Shown piece by piece: positions 1-9,532 of a DNA stretch of 64,000 nucleotides. A program made the position numbers and the translations under genes. Source of the stretch: Spirometra erinaceieuropaei (Eukaryota > Platyhelminthes > Cestoda > Diphyllobothriidea > Diphyllobothriidae); NCBI GenBank assembly GCA_902702965.1, contig CACRXP010000718.1, positions 2,693 to 66,692 on the forward strand, read 5' to 3'. Numbering within the stretch: the stretch's first letter is position 1; every line of letters begins with the position of its first letter. The notes beneath the pieces are model-generated. The model was not told the origin of the DNA, ran no database searches, and saw only the letters and a program-made list of their open reading frames with translations.

Positions 1-64
1 GTGACAATCTTGGAGGAGGCCTCGAATCATCGGAAGATGAAGATGCGATCTCTGGAACAGGAAA

Positions 65-119
65 TTTATTTGCCTGACGTTTCGGATTCCCAATCGAATC
101 CATCCTCAGAAACATTCGC
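65..119 (-). ncRNA. hammerhead ribozyme motif (PLE-A end)
   Basis: On the minus strand the core reads CTGAGGA (109-103), then a perfect six-pair stem II GGATTC/GAATCC, then GAAACGTC (83-76). Stem I is short (GTTT with AGGC, using G-U pairs). The expected cut is after GTC. Stem III would be ACGU, which is self-complementary and too short to form a hairpin in one molecule, so a dimer is implied. Type I hammerheads are established parts of PLE terminal repeats. Confidence 0.72.
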
Positions 120-151
120 AGATAAAGGTGATGGTGGCACCAGGAGTGCAG

Positions 152-159
152 TATATATA
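152..159 (-). promoter_or_regulatory. TATA-like box upstream of PLE-A hammerhead
   Basis: TATATATA on the minus strand. Its 5' base is 50 bp before the first C of the hammerhead core at 109. The same spacing recurs in four other PLE-A ends in this window, so I read it as the element's own core promoter. Confidence 0.5.
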
Positions 160-534
160 GCACGTGGCTGCCGCGGGACCGTATGCGCATTACAGTTAAC
201 AGTTCTCGCAATCACCGGTGGGGCCGTAATTGATGCGGTGATGGCTTGTCAGTCCGAGTCCGAGTCGTTAATTGCCGCGATTTCGTCATCCGTGCTGGAT
301 GCTGGTGTGACGATTGTTCGGCAAACTGGCTCACTGTCACAGTGATGAATGCTCGCCCGCGCCTTCCCCACGTGACTGATTCTCCTGCCCAGGGAAATTC
401 GCAGTACGGTATAGGGTATCGGGAGGTCATTGTGCTTGTTGACGGATTGCGGGCCTGAGAACCATTACTCGAGCAGCTCGCGGCTCACGCGGTTGTCACC
501 CCTTGCCAGGATTTCGGCCTCTTTACATTTAAAA

Positions 535-546
535 ATATGGACGGGT
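535..546 (+). repeat. target-site duplication, left copy
   Basis: ATATGGACGGGT immediately before the SINE composite. An identical 12-mer follows the composite at 1,236-1,247. Joining the two PLE flanks at this 12-mer restores PLE protein similarity across the site. Confidence 0.85.
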
Positions 547-1235
547 AGAATGATATTACCGACAAAGACAAGGGAGACTGGAATGACCATTTCTGGCTTA
601 TTAGCCGTCGTCAGCCAGCCATACCCAAGCCCGAAGTGTGGAATACCCGAGCCTCGAACTCGCGACCTGTTGGTTTAGAAGTCAACGCCTCTACTCACCG
701 GGCCACGAGCCCGTTGCCCTGTCGGTTTTCGATCGCGAATATACAGTGTTAAGGGGGCGCTCACCGATCGTTGATACGAAACTCACTCGTTCCGTTGTGC
801 CTTAAGGGCTCTCTCTCGAGCCCAACCAGCAGCCGCACAGCGGCGCATGATATATAGGCAGAATACTATTACCGACAAAGACAAGTGAGACTGGAATGGC
901 CATTTCTGGCTTATTAGCCGTCGTCAGCCAGCCATACCCAAGCCCGAAGTGTGGAACACCCGAGCCTCTGTGAGTAGAGGCGTTGACTTCTAAAGCAACA
1001 GGTCGCGAGTTCGAGGCTCGGGTGCTCCACACTTCGGGCTTGGGTATGGCTGGCTGACGATGGCTAATAAGTCAGAAATGGCCATTTCAGTCTCCCTTGT
1101 CTTTGTCGGTAATAGTATTCTGCCTATATATCATGCGCCGCTGTGCGGCTGCTGGTTTGGCTCGAGAGAGAGCCCTTAAGGCACAACGGAACGAGTGAAT
1201 TCCGTATGAACGATCGGTGAGCGCCCCCTAACACT
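547..1235 (-). mobile_element. SINE composite with large inverted repeat
   Basis: A 689-bp insertion made of pieces of one tRNA-derived SINE. Minus-strand tRNA-like heads have an A box in GTGGCCCGGTGAGTAGAGGC and a B box in GAGTTCGAGGCTC (around 720-655, and a plus-strand piece at 970-1,020). The body is recognisable by the phrase AGTCTCCCTTGTCTTTGTCG, the hairpin CCGCTGTGCGG and a GGCTCGAGAGAGAGCCC palindrome. Bases 745-968 and 1,013-1,235 are inverted copies about 223 bp long around a 44-nt loop that holds the anticodon-side tRNA sequence. Identical 12-bp duplications flank the unit, so it went in as one piece. No protein is encoded. Confidence 0.82.
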
Positions 1236-1247
1236 ATATGGACGGGT
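1236..1247 (+). repeat. target-site duplication, right copy
   Basis: ATATGGACGGGT, identical to 535-546. After it the interrupted PLE-A sequence resumes. Confidence 0.85.
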
Positions 1248-1425
1248 CCCGTCGAGCGTGCCGCCACATGAGAGTTAGCGTCTCCCCGCCTCACTGCTGC
1301 TGCATGCTCGGCAATTAACGTACGGAGTAATCTCCCAGTTTCTCCGACATAATTGCTTTGTTCGCAACTACACCAGATCCGGTAACCGACTCCAGTCTGT
1401 CTGTCCTGTCCAGACAGACAGACTA

Positions 1426-2440
1426 CAATCAAAAAGTCAAAAGCTTGCTGGAGGATCGTCAGTCCTATGTCCCATGCGAATCCAACTCCATGAAAACGCT
1501 GACACGCGAGATTAACGCGACGCTGTTGGCAATGGAGAACTCAGGCGCAATATCGCCAATCGACCGACGCATGTCGAGAGCACAAGAAACGGCATAGCCC
1601 GATTCTACGGTCTCCCAAAAGGGCACAAAGAGGGCGCTCCTCTCCGGCCTATCGTATCACTAAAGGGCACTCCAACCTACGGAGTGGCAAAGTGGCTGTT
1701 CCAACGTCTCAAGTTTCTAACCTCCGATTCGAACACCACAGTCAGCTCGTCAACGCAATTCTTGGAGAAACTTAAAAGGAGTAAGTCTCCTACCAAGCGA
1801 TATCATGGTTTCCTTAGATGTCACGTCCCTTTTTACTTCTATCCCGCAGGACCTGGTAGTCGAGACCACCGAACTACTCCTACGAGAGAAATACGACGAA
1901 AGGAAGAATCGCCTCGGACACGCCCAAATCGTCCAGCTCCTGAAGCTCTGTCTCAAGACGTACTTTACATTCGACGGAACAATCTACGAGCAGGGGAAGG
2001 GAATGCCAATGGGTTTGCCGATTCGGGACTCATAGCAGAGGCGGTCCTAAAACGGTTGGAGTCGCTGGTTTTACGACACCACAGACCGGAATTTTGGGCT
2101 CGGTATGCGGATGACACCTTCGTCGTCATCGAACGGGAACCGGGAGCTACTTGAATCATGGTTTACTACCGCGCAATTTATTTACAAGTGCAATAACTTT
2201 CCCCTTCCATACTCAATGCTGAGACTTTGCCTAGGCGGAGTAATTAGCCAAGCGGGAAGCGCACAAGTAAACACTTTCCCAAAGTCAGGGTCGGCGGATC
2301 AGATGGTCGAGCAATCATCACACCAACGTCCAATGCACGTGATGAAATTGCGGCAATTGACGACGCGAACGTCGGTCATCAAACAGTCAGCACACCAAGT
2401 GCAACTATCCCTGATAAAGAGGGGGAGACGTGAATATTCA
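1426..2440 (+). pseudogene. PLE-A reverse transcriptase remnant with internal deletion
   Basis: Plus-strand PLE reverse transcriptase. In order: an N-terminal helical stretch (KVKSLLEDRQSYVPCES), ARFYGLPKGHKEG and LRPIVS (fingers), frameshift near 1,795, motif A as MVSLDVTSLFTSIPQDL with its Asp, a motif B remnant GMPMGLP, frameshift near 2,025, and motif C as ARYADDTFVVIER with the YADD box (2,097-2,140). The RT then jumps straight into the far C-terminal tail (NRELLESWFTTAQFI, from 2,126). The thumb, linker and GIY-YIG core are therefore deleted. Two frameshifts plus the deletion make it non-functional. A TATA-like box and hammerhead follow at 2,471 and 2,511, and the element ends near 2,590. 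Confidence 0.85.
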
Positions 2441-2470
2441 TAGGTGTGCGGTTGCATGGCGACTGCATAC

Positions 2471-2478
2471 TATAAATA
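2471..2478 (+). promoter_or_regulatory. TATA-like box of PLE-A end
   Basis: TATAAATA inside the conserved phrase TATAAATACTGC. It starts 50 bp upstream of the hammerhead core C at 2,521. Confidence 0.55.
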
Positions 2479-2510
2479 CTGCAGCGCCTTGTGCATGAAC
2501 CACCTTATCT

Positions 2511-2566
2511 GCTTTTGTCTCTGATGATGCGTTCGAGCAAGAATCTGAAACGTTAAGCTAATAAAA
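2511..2566 (+). ncRNA. hammerhead ribozyme motif (PLE-A 3' end)
   Basis: CTGATGA at 2,521-2,527, stem II CGTTCGAGCAAGAATCTG (partly mispaired), GAAACGTT at 2,547-2,554. The nucleotide before the cut is U rather than C, which hammerheads tolerate. Stem I (GTCT with AAGC) is weakened by one mismatch. Probably a decayed copy. Confidence 0.65.
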
Positions 2567-2606
2567 CTTGCACCAGCGAACTTGTCTCCCTATTAAACAT
2601 CTGGAA

Positions 2607-2795
2607 TCATCCGCTTAATAAATGGTGAAAGACTCTACGCCTATCTTGCAGTATCTGCATTTTCAAAGCCGATTCCAGTAGTTCAGTGATTTTGAAGTGA
2701 ACTAATGATGAGCTTACGGAAGGATCATCAAGCTGCTTCCGCAGCTCGATTTTAACGTCTTCCGTTGTTAGGTCGAGAATAACTTCTGTTACGCA
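2607..2795 (-). other. possible terminal exon of unknown gene
   Basis: Minus-strand open frame of about 62 codons, ending at a TGA at 2,609-2,607. It has mixed, protein-like composition (for example LTTEDVKIELRKQLDDPS, then VHFKITELLESALKM). It is preceded by CCAATTATTACAG, a plausible 3' splice site with the AG at 2,797-2,796. The PLE-A end begins only about 17 bp past the stop. I recognise no family. It could equally be LINE linker sequence, since a LINE endonuclease scrap lies just upstream in a different frame. Confidence 0.22.
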
Positions 2796-2874
2796 CTGTA
2801 ATAATTGGTAGATAAATTTAGACATTATTTGAAAAAAATATTGTGCCGAACCAGAGGACTTGTAAGGTTGTTTA

Positions 2875-3084
2875 CTAATTCCTTGTTAATTTTAATATAG
2901 TTAGAACGCTACGTTTTACTGTTGGCTTTGCGGAAGTCGCTAATGGAACAGGACATTTAATTATTTCATGATCACTCGTAAAAAGGTCACGATAGAAACC
3001 CATAGCTAAATGAAGGGTGCCATTATTAAAAATTAAATCAAATGCACTATCGTTTCTGGTCAAAGAGTAGACTAGTTGAGACAA
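2875..3084 (-). pseudogene. LINE endonuclease C-terminal fragment
   Basis: Sixty-nine residues with the end of an exonuclease-endonuclease-phosphatase domain as found in CR1/Jockey-type LINEs: NDSAFDLIFNNGT, then LFTSDHEIIKCPVPL, where SDH supplies the catalytic histidine. A lysine/arginine-rich linker follows. No upstream endonuclease motifs or downstream RT are attached. Short and isolated, so the family assignment is tentative. Confidence 0.45.
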
Positions 3085-3129
3085 CTTTGAAAAGTGAATA
3101 GTATCTTCTGGAATTTAAGAAAGGAAGTA

Positions 3130-3775
3130 CATTTTGTGGATTAACTCATGAGATGTCGAACGCAATTCTACAATAATTTACTTACCCCAGGATGCCGGCT
3201 TTCAAACGAACTTCTTTCCGGCTGCATTCAAAAACTATGATCTTTAAAAAATGACAACTTATTTAGTATGCGTCTTTCTCATTGATTTTAGATTCCCTTA
3301 AAATTTCAATTATATTTCATGGAAAACTTGCGTACAAATATTCATTCTTTTGCTCATTCAGTAGAAAATTACGTCTTCTTTAATTTTATACTCAAAAAGG
3401 GAAATAATTCGGTTTTAAAAAATTTTCGAATTGTGAAATTCTTTAATACCGTGAAATGGCTGATCAAAAAAGCTCATGTTTCTGCATTTACCAATGTGGA
3501 TTGTAACGTTATTAATATGGCTCAAATTCATGAGCCCCATATGGTTTCTCTTAATACCTTAGAGAAATATACGGTTCTTCGTACGCGAAAAATATATGGG
3601 TTGTAGTTTGGAAACCCTAAATGCAGGTGTAACGGCAGGTTGGGGTTCAGAATTACTCGGAAATTGCAAATGTCTTTTAAAACTGAATTATACACATCCT
3701 CCCCGCATAAAATTGAGAGAAGACCTCATTTTCTACCCAATGAGTAGAAGGATGGATATTTTTGTGTATGCTCCG
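3130..3775 (+). mobile_element. truncated fold-back element (FB family)
   Basis: Diverged copy of the left arm and AT-rich core of the elements at 17,946-18,892 and 30,528-31,468. Shared landmarks are the opening TTAACTCATGAGATGTCG, ATGCCGGCTTTCAAACGAAC, the phrase AATTATATTTCATGGAAA, and a core ending in AATGAGTAGAAGGATGGATA. Part of the left arm is deleted near 3,165 and the right arm is missing. Its open frames are chance frames in AT-rich DNA. Confidence 0.6.
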
Positions 3776-3780
3776 CCCAT

Positions 3781-4565
3781 TACTACTTACAAAAATGAAG
3801 AGCAGACGGTGGAAAATTAAGCTGTAGAGAAGAGGTAAAGGGTGAATAACCAAGTTGTCGTGGTCTGAAATTTGTGGGGATATTACCACTAACAAAAGAT
3901 GCAGTATTGTATGAGGACACATTTGGGCAGGGCCAATGAAAAGAAATGTTATTTCGTGGGATTGGAAAAACAGGAGGCATAAAAATATGATTTCGTGAAT
4001 TTCGAGCATCATATAAGGGGCAATTTATGTTAGCTAACGGACTAAATGGTTTCAAGAAACAGTTTACATTTTGAGAAGGCTTTATAATTTGCGGTATCAG
4101 GCTAGAAAGCAAGCTACAACAATTTTCACTAGACGAATACTTCATTCGACATACAAAATCGGGAAAACATTTGGGAGGAGGACAATTATCTAACTAGCTA
4201 GATTTCGTTTTTAGTGAAGAGTGAGTGATATGGGAAGTGAATGAACAATCTCCACCCGGCTAAAGCGACCATATTGCCTTTACATGCGGGTACTCTCTCC
4301 TATTGAACTTACAGCTCAAATTAAGAGAAACAGAGGTACTTGGAAGCGGGAATTTGGCATGGGTCAGGTACGCAGTCCTGGTCCCAGGTGTAAGTTCAAT
4401 GCGGGCATTGAAAGTAGGGTAAGCAGAAGTGGAATGCTACAATCGTTAGTGGGGACAAAAGCCGAGGCTAAAACGGAAATGACGACCTGGTGTATGACAT
4501 ATCTGCTGCGAGATTAAAGGGTGCCTTCAATCCTCACAAAAAACCTGGCTTACGGGGCACGCGAA
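3781..4565. other. unassigned intergenic sequence
   Basis: AT-rich with only short chance frames. I see no domain, RNA or repeat signature I can name. Confidence 0.5.
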
Positions 4566-4569
4566 GCAG

Positions 4570-4870
4570 TACTACCCCAAACCTAACGGTAAACCTAACC
4601 GTAACCTCAAAAGTAAACCGAATTCCTAACGTAATTATGAATCTAATGCTAACCCTGAACTTGACACTAAACCTAACTCTAGGCATAACCTTAACCCTGA
4701 CCCAAATCCTAACCCTAACCTTTACCGTGGCCCTTCCCTAACCCCAACCTCAATACTTTGCGTACACTCAAACTGCAATCCAAACCGTAAATCTAAAAGT
4801 AACCCTTAAACTTAACACAAACCCTAATCCCAAACTCAATACTCGGTCTGACACAAACCCAAACTCTATC
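4570..4870. repeat. degenerate telomere-like (CCCTAA)n tract
   Basis: About 300 bp with roughly 6-bp periodicity built on AACCTAA and AACCCTAA variants (for example AATCCTAACCCTAACC near 4,705). It is too diverged to be a working telomere. It gives chance frames rich in Leu-Thr-Asn repeats. Confidence 0.7.
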
Positions 4871-5386
4871 TCTGAACCAAAACATCGGGTTGCCCTTTCC
4901 CCTTTTTAGCTTTGGCTACTTTCTCATTAACGATTTCAGCACCCTCCATTGGCTTTCTTTAAATATTTGCAATGCCCATATTGTGCTTACACTTGGGACC
5001 AAGACAACTTAACTGACCCCAACCCGAAATTTTAACGTAACGAGACGTGTTTTCTCGGAAGAAGCCTGGTTTGAAAGATTCCGAAGCAGTATTTTCGGGA
5101 ATAATAGAGGGTCTAAGTGAATCCGTTCAACCACAGTGAGTGATTTCGATGACAAAAAGGATCATGAAGAAACAGAGCCTGTGGAAAAGGTACTTAGACA
5201 TTCGACATCCCATAACATCTACCGACTATAAGGAGCAACACAATAAATGCCGCAAACAGTTACAGATTGCTAGAACTTCTTTCTAGCACCGACTGAAAGC
5301 TAAATACCTCATATGCCCCAGGGCGTTTTATGGGTACATCCTGGCAGGTCAGCGAGCCCGAAACCGCTCGCTGCGAATGTAAATGA
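4871..5386. other. unassigned intergenic sequence
   Basis: No coding or repeat signal recognised apart from fading telomere-like words at the left edge. Confidence 0.4.
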
Positions 5387-5520
5387 CTCATATTGACGCA
5401 ATTGTGAAAAACTCGGCACCTCGGTGGGATTCGAACCCACGCAGTAAGGGGAAGGCATTAGTACAGCCAATGCTCTAACCACTTGAGCTACGAGGTCCCG
5501 CCAGAGGACGCGACCTTGAC
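5387..5520 (-). mobile_element. tRNA-headed SINE (SINE2)
   Basis: The minus strand carries a near-complete tRNA-like head (5,503-5,411): A box TAGCTCAAGTGG, perfect T arm GTGGG/CCCAC around TTCGAAT (B box GGTTCGAATCC), and acceptor strands GACCTCG/CGAGGTG with one mismatch. The anticodon arm CATTG/TAATG holds a loop without the invariant U33, and the variable region is long, so a working tRNA is unlikely. The tail CACAATTGCG is shared with a degraded copy at 27,262-27,400, which marks it as a dispersed SINE. Confidence 0.6.
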
Positions 5521-5699
5521 TCAACGGGACATTGAGGAAGGCCAGACGCGGCCATAACGGATGTGGACAACAATAGACTTTGTCGAAAAAGTGCTGAGGG
5601 GCAGAACACTGCAAAATGGAACAGAACGTGAATAATTACTCCCGTGAGACGGCGAACAAAGCTGACAAAAGGTAGACGCGATCGCCAGAACGAAAACTT

Positions 5700-5756
5700 T
5701 ATTCTGCCGACGTTTCGGATTCATGTTCGAACACATCATCAGAGACAGCAAAAGAT
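5700..5756 (-). ncRNA. hammerhead ribozyme motif (PLE-A)
   Basis: Minus-strand core CTGATGA (5,742-5,736), stem II with one mismatch, GAAACGTC (5,716-5,709). Stem I is weakened because GTCT now faces GGCA. Catalytic core bases are intact. Confidence 0.65.
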
Positions 5757-5785
5757 GGGGGCAACTCATGCATAAGGAGTTGGAG

Positions 5786-5793
5786 TATTAATA
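5786..5793 (-). promoter_or_regulatory. TATA-like box of PLE-A end
   Basis: TATTAATA on the minus strand, 51 bp upstream of the hammerhead core C at 5,742. One base differs from the TATAAATA of other copies. Confidence 0.45.
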
Positions 5794-5810
5794 GGACGCA
5801 GTTGCTATGA

Positions 5811-6335
5811 TACGCACACATGATTTCTGGGAGTCTTATTTTCACTTTCATGGACACGATATCTCAATTTCCAGTGAATTAACAATTTAAGCAGTGGGCA
5901 GTCACCGTGAATTCCGCGCTTTGCGAACAGCTCAGCATGCGTTCAACTTTGGCGCAGATTTGAATTAAACGATCAGCAACGCTCAAGCTTTAGAGAGTTT
6001 CATCGGATTTTTAATTGCGCAGAAATCCTCTGCAGTGTTTCAATAAGTTTTTTACTAAAAAGAGCAGAATCAAAAACTTCTATCCCACACAACGTCGCAC
6101 AAAGTTGGTTCAAAAGAGACTGCCTATCCATGCCAACCGTTTTACCCGTCTTGGCAAAATTTTAATATTTTAAGACCAACGATTATTTGCTGCGACAATA
6201 CCGACCATTGTCTTGCCATCGAAACAAGGTGTTTGAAGAAGGTGAGAGCGAGGTGGATGCTGCGTAAGTACCGGCATCAGCGCCCACTCCGACATCGGCA
6301 AGACAGGAAAGCAGAAACCCCTTATCTCGATGGCC
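5811..6335. other. unassigned intergenic sequence
   Basis: Nothing recognised on either strand. Confidence 0.4.
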
Positions 6336-6492
6336 TTTCGCTGATTTCCAGGAAGACTACGGTTAGTGTTAGGGTCAGGACAAGGGTTAAGGTTGGGCTA
6401 GCGGTAATTTTTAGTTTAGAATCAGTGTTATGGCTAAGATTAGGACATGGGGCTATTTACCTTTCCTGGAATTTTGCGGAATCAGTCGTGTA
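6336..6492. mobile_element. small inverted-repeat element with telomere-like core
   Basis: Imperfect inverted ends (CTGATTTCCAGGAAG at the left, its diverged complement TTTCCTGGAA...ATCAG at the right) enclose about 100 bp of degenerate GGTTAGGGT-type words. Layout resembles 9,239-9,532. It may be a MITE. The inverted repeat is short, so confidence is limited. Confidence 0.35.
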
Positions 6493-6639
6493 ATCGAGGG
6501 AATTCCTATTCTTGTGACCTACCCGGTAGGCATTGCTGTACTCAGATTGGCAAAATTAAGTGACCCGGATTGATAATCTGGGAAAAATGATGTGCTCACC
6601 GGATCAAGAGAATTTCCCTACTGATGTCTCGGAGCTCAT

Positions 6640-7125
6640 GACCAGCATCGGAGAAACTGGCCAGAGTTTAGACTTTCAAAGTGCAGCCGTCTTAGGCCGG
6701 AGCACCTCAAGGACAGAACGTCTCATACCTGAGGATTAATACTCAGATGTCAACTCCGTCAACAGGAATCCAGACCTTCCTGCGGCCTACAAAGCCCTAC
6801 ATCATTACATTTGCCATTACCCGGACAAGATGGTCACACGGAGCTAAAGAATAACGAGCCAACACGGCCTATCGACTGATCCATCCAAAAGGGGGACATA
6901 AACGCGACTAACTCAAATTGAGGTAACGACACACAGCAGAGGAGGCCACCAACACGCACAAACGACGACTAGTAGGCCAAGGCAGCGGAAGAAGGAAAAA
7001 TAGGTCAGCCAAGGCCAACTACTTAGGTTGTCTATTCCAAATTCTCGTGGATTTTTGTGCTAAACGCTTTGAAATGGACAGTCGGCCAAGCTCTCCGAAA
7101 CGTCAGCAATACAAATCCGTCTATC
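6640..7125 (+). pseudogene. PLE-C tail and 3' end remnant
   Basis: Plus-strand remnant of a PLE tail: ETGQSLDFQSAAVLG followed by SDVNSVNRNPDLPAAYKALH, matching the C-terminal tail in the minus-strand copy at 12,222-12,915 (SDVSSINRHLYLPAAYKVL). The rest is non-coding and ends in the family's CTCTCCGAAACGTCAGC motif at about 7,092-7,108. Frames are broken by stops. Upstream sequence from about 6,540 also matches 19,310-19,375. Confidence 0.65.
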
Positions 7126-8107
7126 CGGTGAGCACTTCATTCTAAATGTTGTCGGCCAGGCTATCCTCTGGCTTGTTAGCTTGCAGAACCAGGCAGGATG
7201 CACGAAATTCTTCATTCAGCGGAGTCTAATGCGCTGACAGCAAGAAATGACGAACCTTGGTTTCAGAGGTTTACCACTGAAGAGACCTTTGCGCGTAAAC
7301 TAGTTTTTTCCCCCTCAACCCGCACATCTCCGCTGATAAAAACAACCCAGTTCACGACGAATATTCCCAGTTGATGTCGGTGCTGGGCAACGTCAGTCTG
7401 ACAGAAACGACAAAAAATACCGTCACTGGGCATTCAATGACGGTTTTGCGTGTCTGGAAGTCTATAAAGGAAGGAGCGTGGAAATTGTAGAGTAAAATTT
7501 TCTAGATGTTCACTGATACCCTTCCCCAAACAGCAAAATTAATAAGCATGGTCAGTAAACGCAGAGGAGAGTATCATCTTAAAACAGCGTTAACTAACCA
7601 AGATAACTATTTTGAAATATGATCAATTTTTACCAAATTACCAGTTTTCACTGGAGAAGAACACTCCTGGTAGGCAGAAGAAGGCTGACAATGATGTAAT
7701 TCCACCTGTCAATCCGACATGGTTTGTGTTAGTCTACTTATTATAAATTAGTACGCCCTAACTGCCAATGCGAGATCAGGGGATTTCACACTGAGGATGA
7801 AGGACCTATCCAACATCGGTTCGCTTTCGCGATAAAGCTGGATTACTGAGCTGGTTGGTCTGCCTTTGCAAGTCTGGATGTCCAAGAAGAATTTCCTTTC
7901 CTTTTTGAAGATGCAGTTTGAACATTACCAGTACCTTGACAATGCGGCATCCCAACTGTCTCTCAGCGCTGCATGAGCCACCTTCTCAACCGCTGGACTT
8001 AAATCCTCAGGTACATGCAGAGGTAGTGTGCAGGGGTAACGTCTCTTCAAATGGTACGGAAGGAGTTTCCATGCAGCGTTTAGCAACACAAAGTTGGTGC
8101 TGATTGA
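7126..8107. other. unassigned intergenic sequence
   Basis: No coding or repeat signature recognised in about 980 bp. Confidence 0.4.
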
Positions 8108-8678
8108 CAGTGCGTGACCGACCTCATGAAATGTTAGCCGAAATGCTGAAACACGTTTTCGATTAGGAAGGATTACTTAGGTGAAGTTGAAATATTGATT
8201 AGCATGCAGCATAAATGCTTTTTGTTACGCGTAACGCATGCACCTTGTAGACTGAAATCACTAAGCGCTAATGCAATGGCTAATCAGGCTCCAAATTATT
8301 CGGGAATTAAGAACTTTTTAAAATCTAAACACACTCCCTCTTCGAGGATAAAATATGAAGATGGCGTAGTTTTCTATTAAACTAGCAAAAGAAAGTATAT
8401 TTTTTTCATGTTTTTTATAAAATGTACTTAAATTTATAAGGCCATCAAAAATCAATGTGAAAAATGCATGCTAATCAAGTAGTCATTTTTCACCGAGTGA
8501 AGTTCCCGTAGGAGGTCGAAGAGGAGTGCAATCAAAAGCAAACCTCCTGCCGGGTCCAAAACATTATGGGATTAGGCCGCTCGATAATAAGTCTGAGAAC
8601 CCCACTTAAGTGATCCTTCATAATTGAAAACTCATTTCGGAATTTCGGCTGACCTTTCATGAGATCGGTCAGTCACTG
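8108..8678. mobile_element. fold-back element, short version (FB family)
   Basis: A 571-bp element. The left end CAGTGCGTGACCGACCTCAT matches the complement of the right end ATGAGATCGGTCAGTCACTG, and TA follows the right end. Similarity continues inward (GAAATGTTAGCCGAAAT against ATTTCGGCTGACCTTTC). CAGT termini with TA targets are typical of Tc1/mariner-type elements. No transposase frame is present, so it must be non-autonomous. Confidence 0.65.
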
Positions 8679-9238
8679 TATGCGGTCCCACGATAATTAC
8701 AAAACCTCGGCAAAACAGCGTTAGTTATTGATTTTGTCTTCCTGCCACCGCGTGCGAGGGTTGTAGACTTATATATAAATCAAAACAGAAATGCCCAGGC
8801 TTTGTCGCTGAGGAAAGATAACGATGGCTGTCCATATGGCCAAGAGGGTTTATTACTAAGATTGGCATAGCTGGCCTGGGAGATGGCGGCTGTAAAACTG
8901 TCCTCAGTCTCTGAGTGTAAACGTCTAGCCAAGGCAGCAGGTAGAATAAAGGAAAACGGACGGTCTTGTGGAAGAACACTGAAAGGAATGAAAAGTATGC
9001 ATACATGGCAAAAATGTCAAGAAAACGATTACTGCTGTGACAAGGAAGACAACCACCGACTAGGAACAGAGAAGATAGAAATAAGGACTGAATGCACCAG
9101 AATAATTTGTATAATAATAAAAGGGTTTTTACAGGTTACGGTATTGGGAAATTTCCAGTACTAAGCTCGCAATGTTTTTCAAAAATTATCAGCGTTTTTG
9201 TCTAAAGGAAATATTTAGTAATGGAAATTCTGTCAGGG
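8679..9238. other. unassigned intergenic sequence
   Basis: Two overlapping 93-codon frames on opposite strands (8,725-9,006 and 8,883-9,164) show no family resemblance and no splice or poly(A) context. I treat both as chance. Confidence 0.4.
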
Positions 9239-9532
9239 GTGGTTATGTAGCCCCACCCGAAGTAAACAAACCACAGCAATCTGTAATACGGGACCGGCGT
9301 TAATGGGGTGATTCTGCAGGTGGGGCCAGGGAACGCACATGCGACGAGGTTGAATAATTGTATGCAAAAAAAATCTATTTGGAATGCGCGGTTGTAATTT
9401 GTGTGGTTGAGAAACAGTTGCCCTTATCGCTAACTCCAACCCTAACCCCTAACTCTAACCCCTAAACCTAACCCCTAGCCCAAACCACAAGCCCAACAGC
9501 ATTGCGTCTTTCAGGCGGGGCTACATAACCAC
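9239..9532. mobile_element. 294-bp TIR element with telomere-like core
   Basis: Terminal inverted repeats of 19 bp: GTGGTTATGTAGCCCCACC at 9,239-9,257 and GGCGGGGCTACATAACCAC at 9,514-9,532, differing at one position. Inside, 9,425-9,480 is a run of AACCCTAACCCCTAA words. No protein is encoded. I could not make out a target-site duplication. It looks like a MITE that carries a telomere-like tract. Confidence 0.6.

Larger units (their letters stand above)
1..1425 (-). pseudogene. PLE-A GIY-YIG remnant, interrupted by a SINE composite
   Basis: C-terminal half of a Penelope-like element (PLE) protein read on the minus strand. The segment 1,425-1,248 encodes a GIY-YIG endonuclease core (GVGYRIWC, then YVGETGRLLRT, then an AEHAAAVRR stretch). 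The same frame family resumes at 535 with KCKEAEILARGDNRVSR, then a stop, then WFSGPQSVNKHNDLPIPY, matching the C-terminal tail of the copy at 10,106-10,837. In PLEs this domain nicks target DNA next to a telomerase-like RT. The reading frame is split by the insertion at 547-1,235 and has an in-frame stop near 465, so it is dead. Its 3' end lies toward base 1 and carries a hammerhead motif and a TATA-like box. It meets a plus-strand PLE-A head to head near 1,425. Confidence 0.8.
5640..5810 (-). mobile_element. PLE-A terminal repeat fragment
   Basis: Solo PLE-A end on the minus strand. It runs from a TATA-like box (5,793-5,786) through a hammerhead motif to the family's terminal GCGATCGCGTC phrase near 5,655. 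The sequence matches 57,000-57,165 and 2,450-2,590. No coding part remains. Confidence 0.7.

Noticed and set aside
1..345. 114-codon frame at the window start
   Set aside because: Begins at GTG and is antisense to the PLE-A end and its hammerhead; no protein resemblance.
4570..4870. True chromosome end or telomere array
   Set aside because: Hexamers are heavily diverged and unique sequence and mobile elements flank both sides.
5411..5503. Functional tRNA gene
   Set aside because: Mismatch in the acceptor stem, no U33, over-long variable region and a SINE-like second copy at 27,262.
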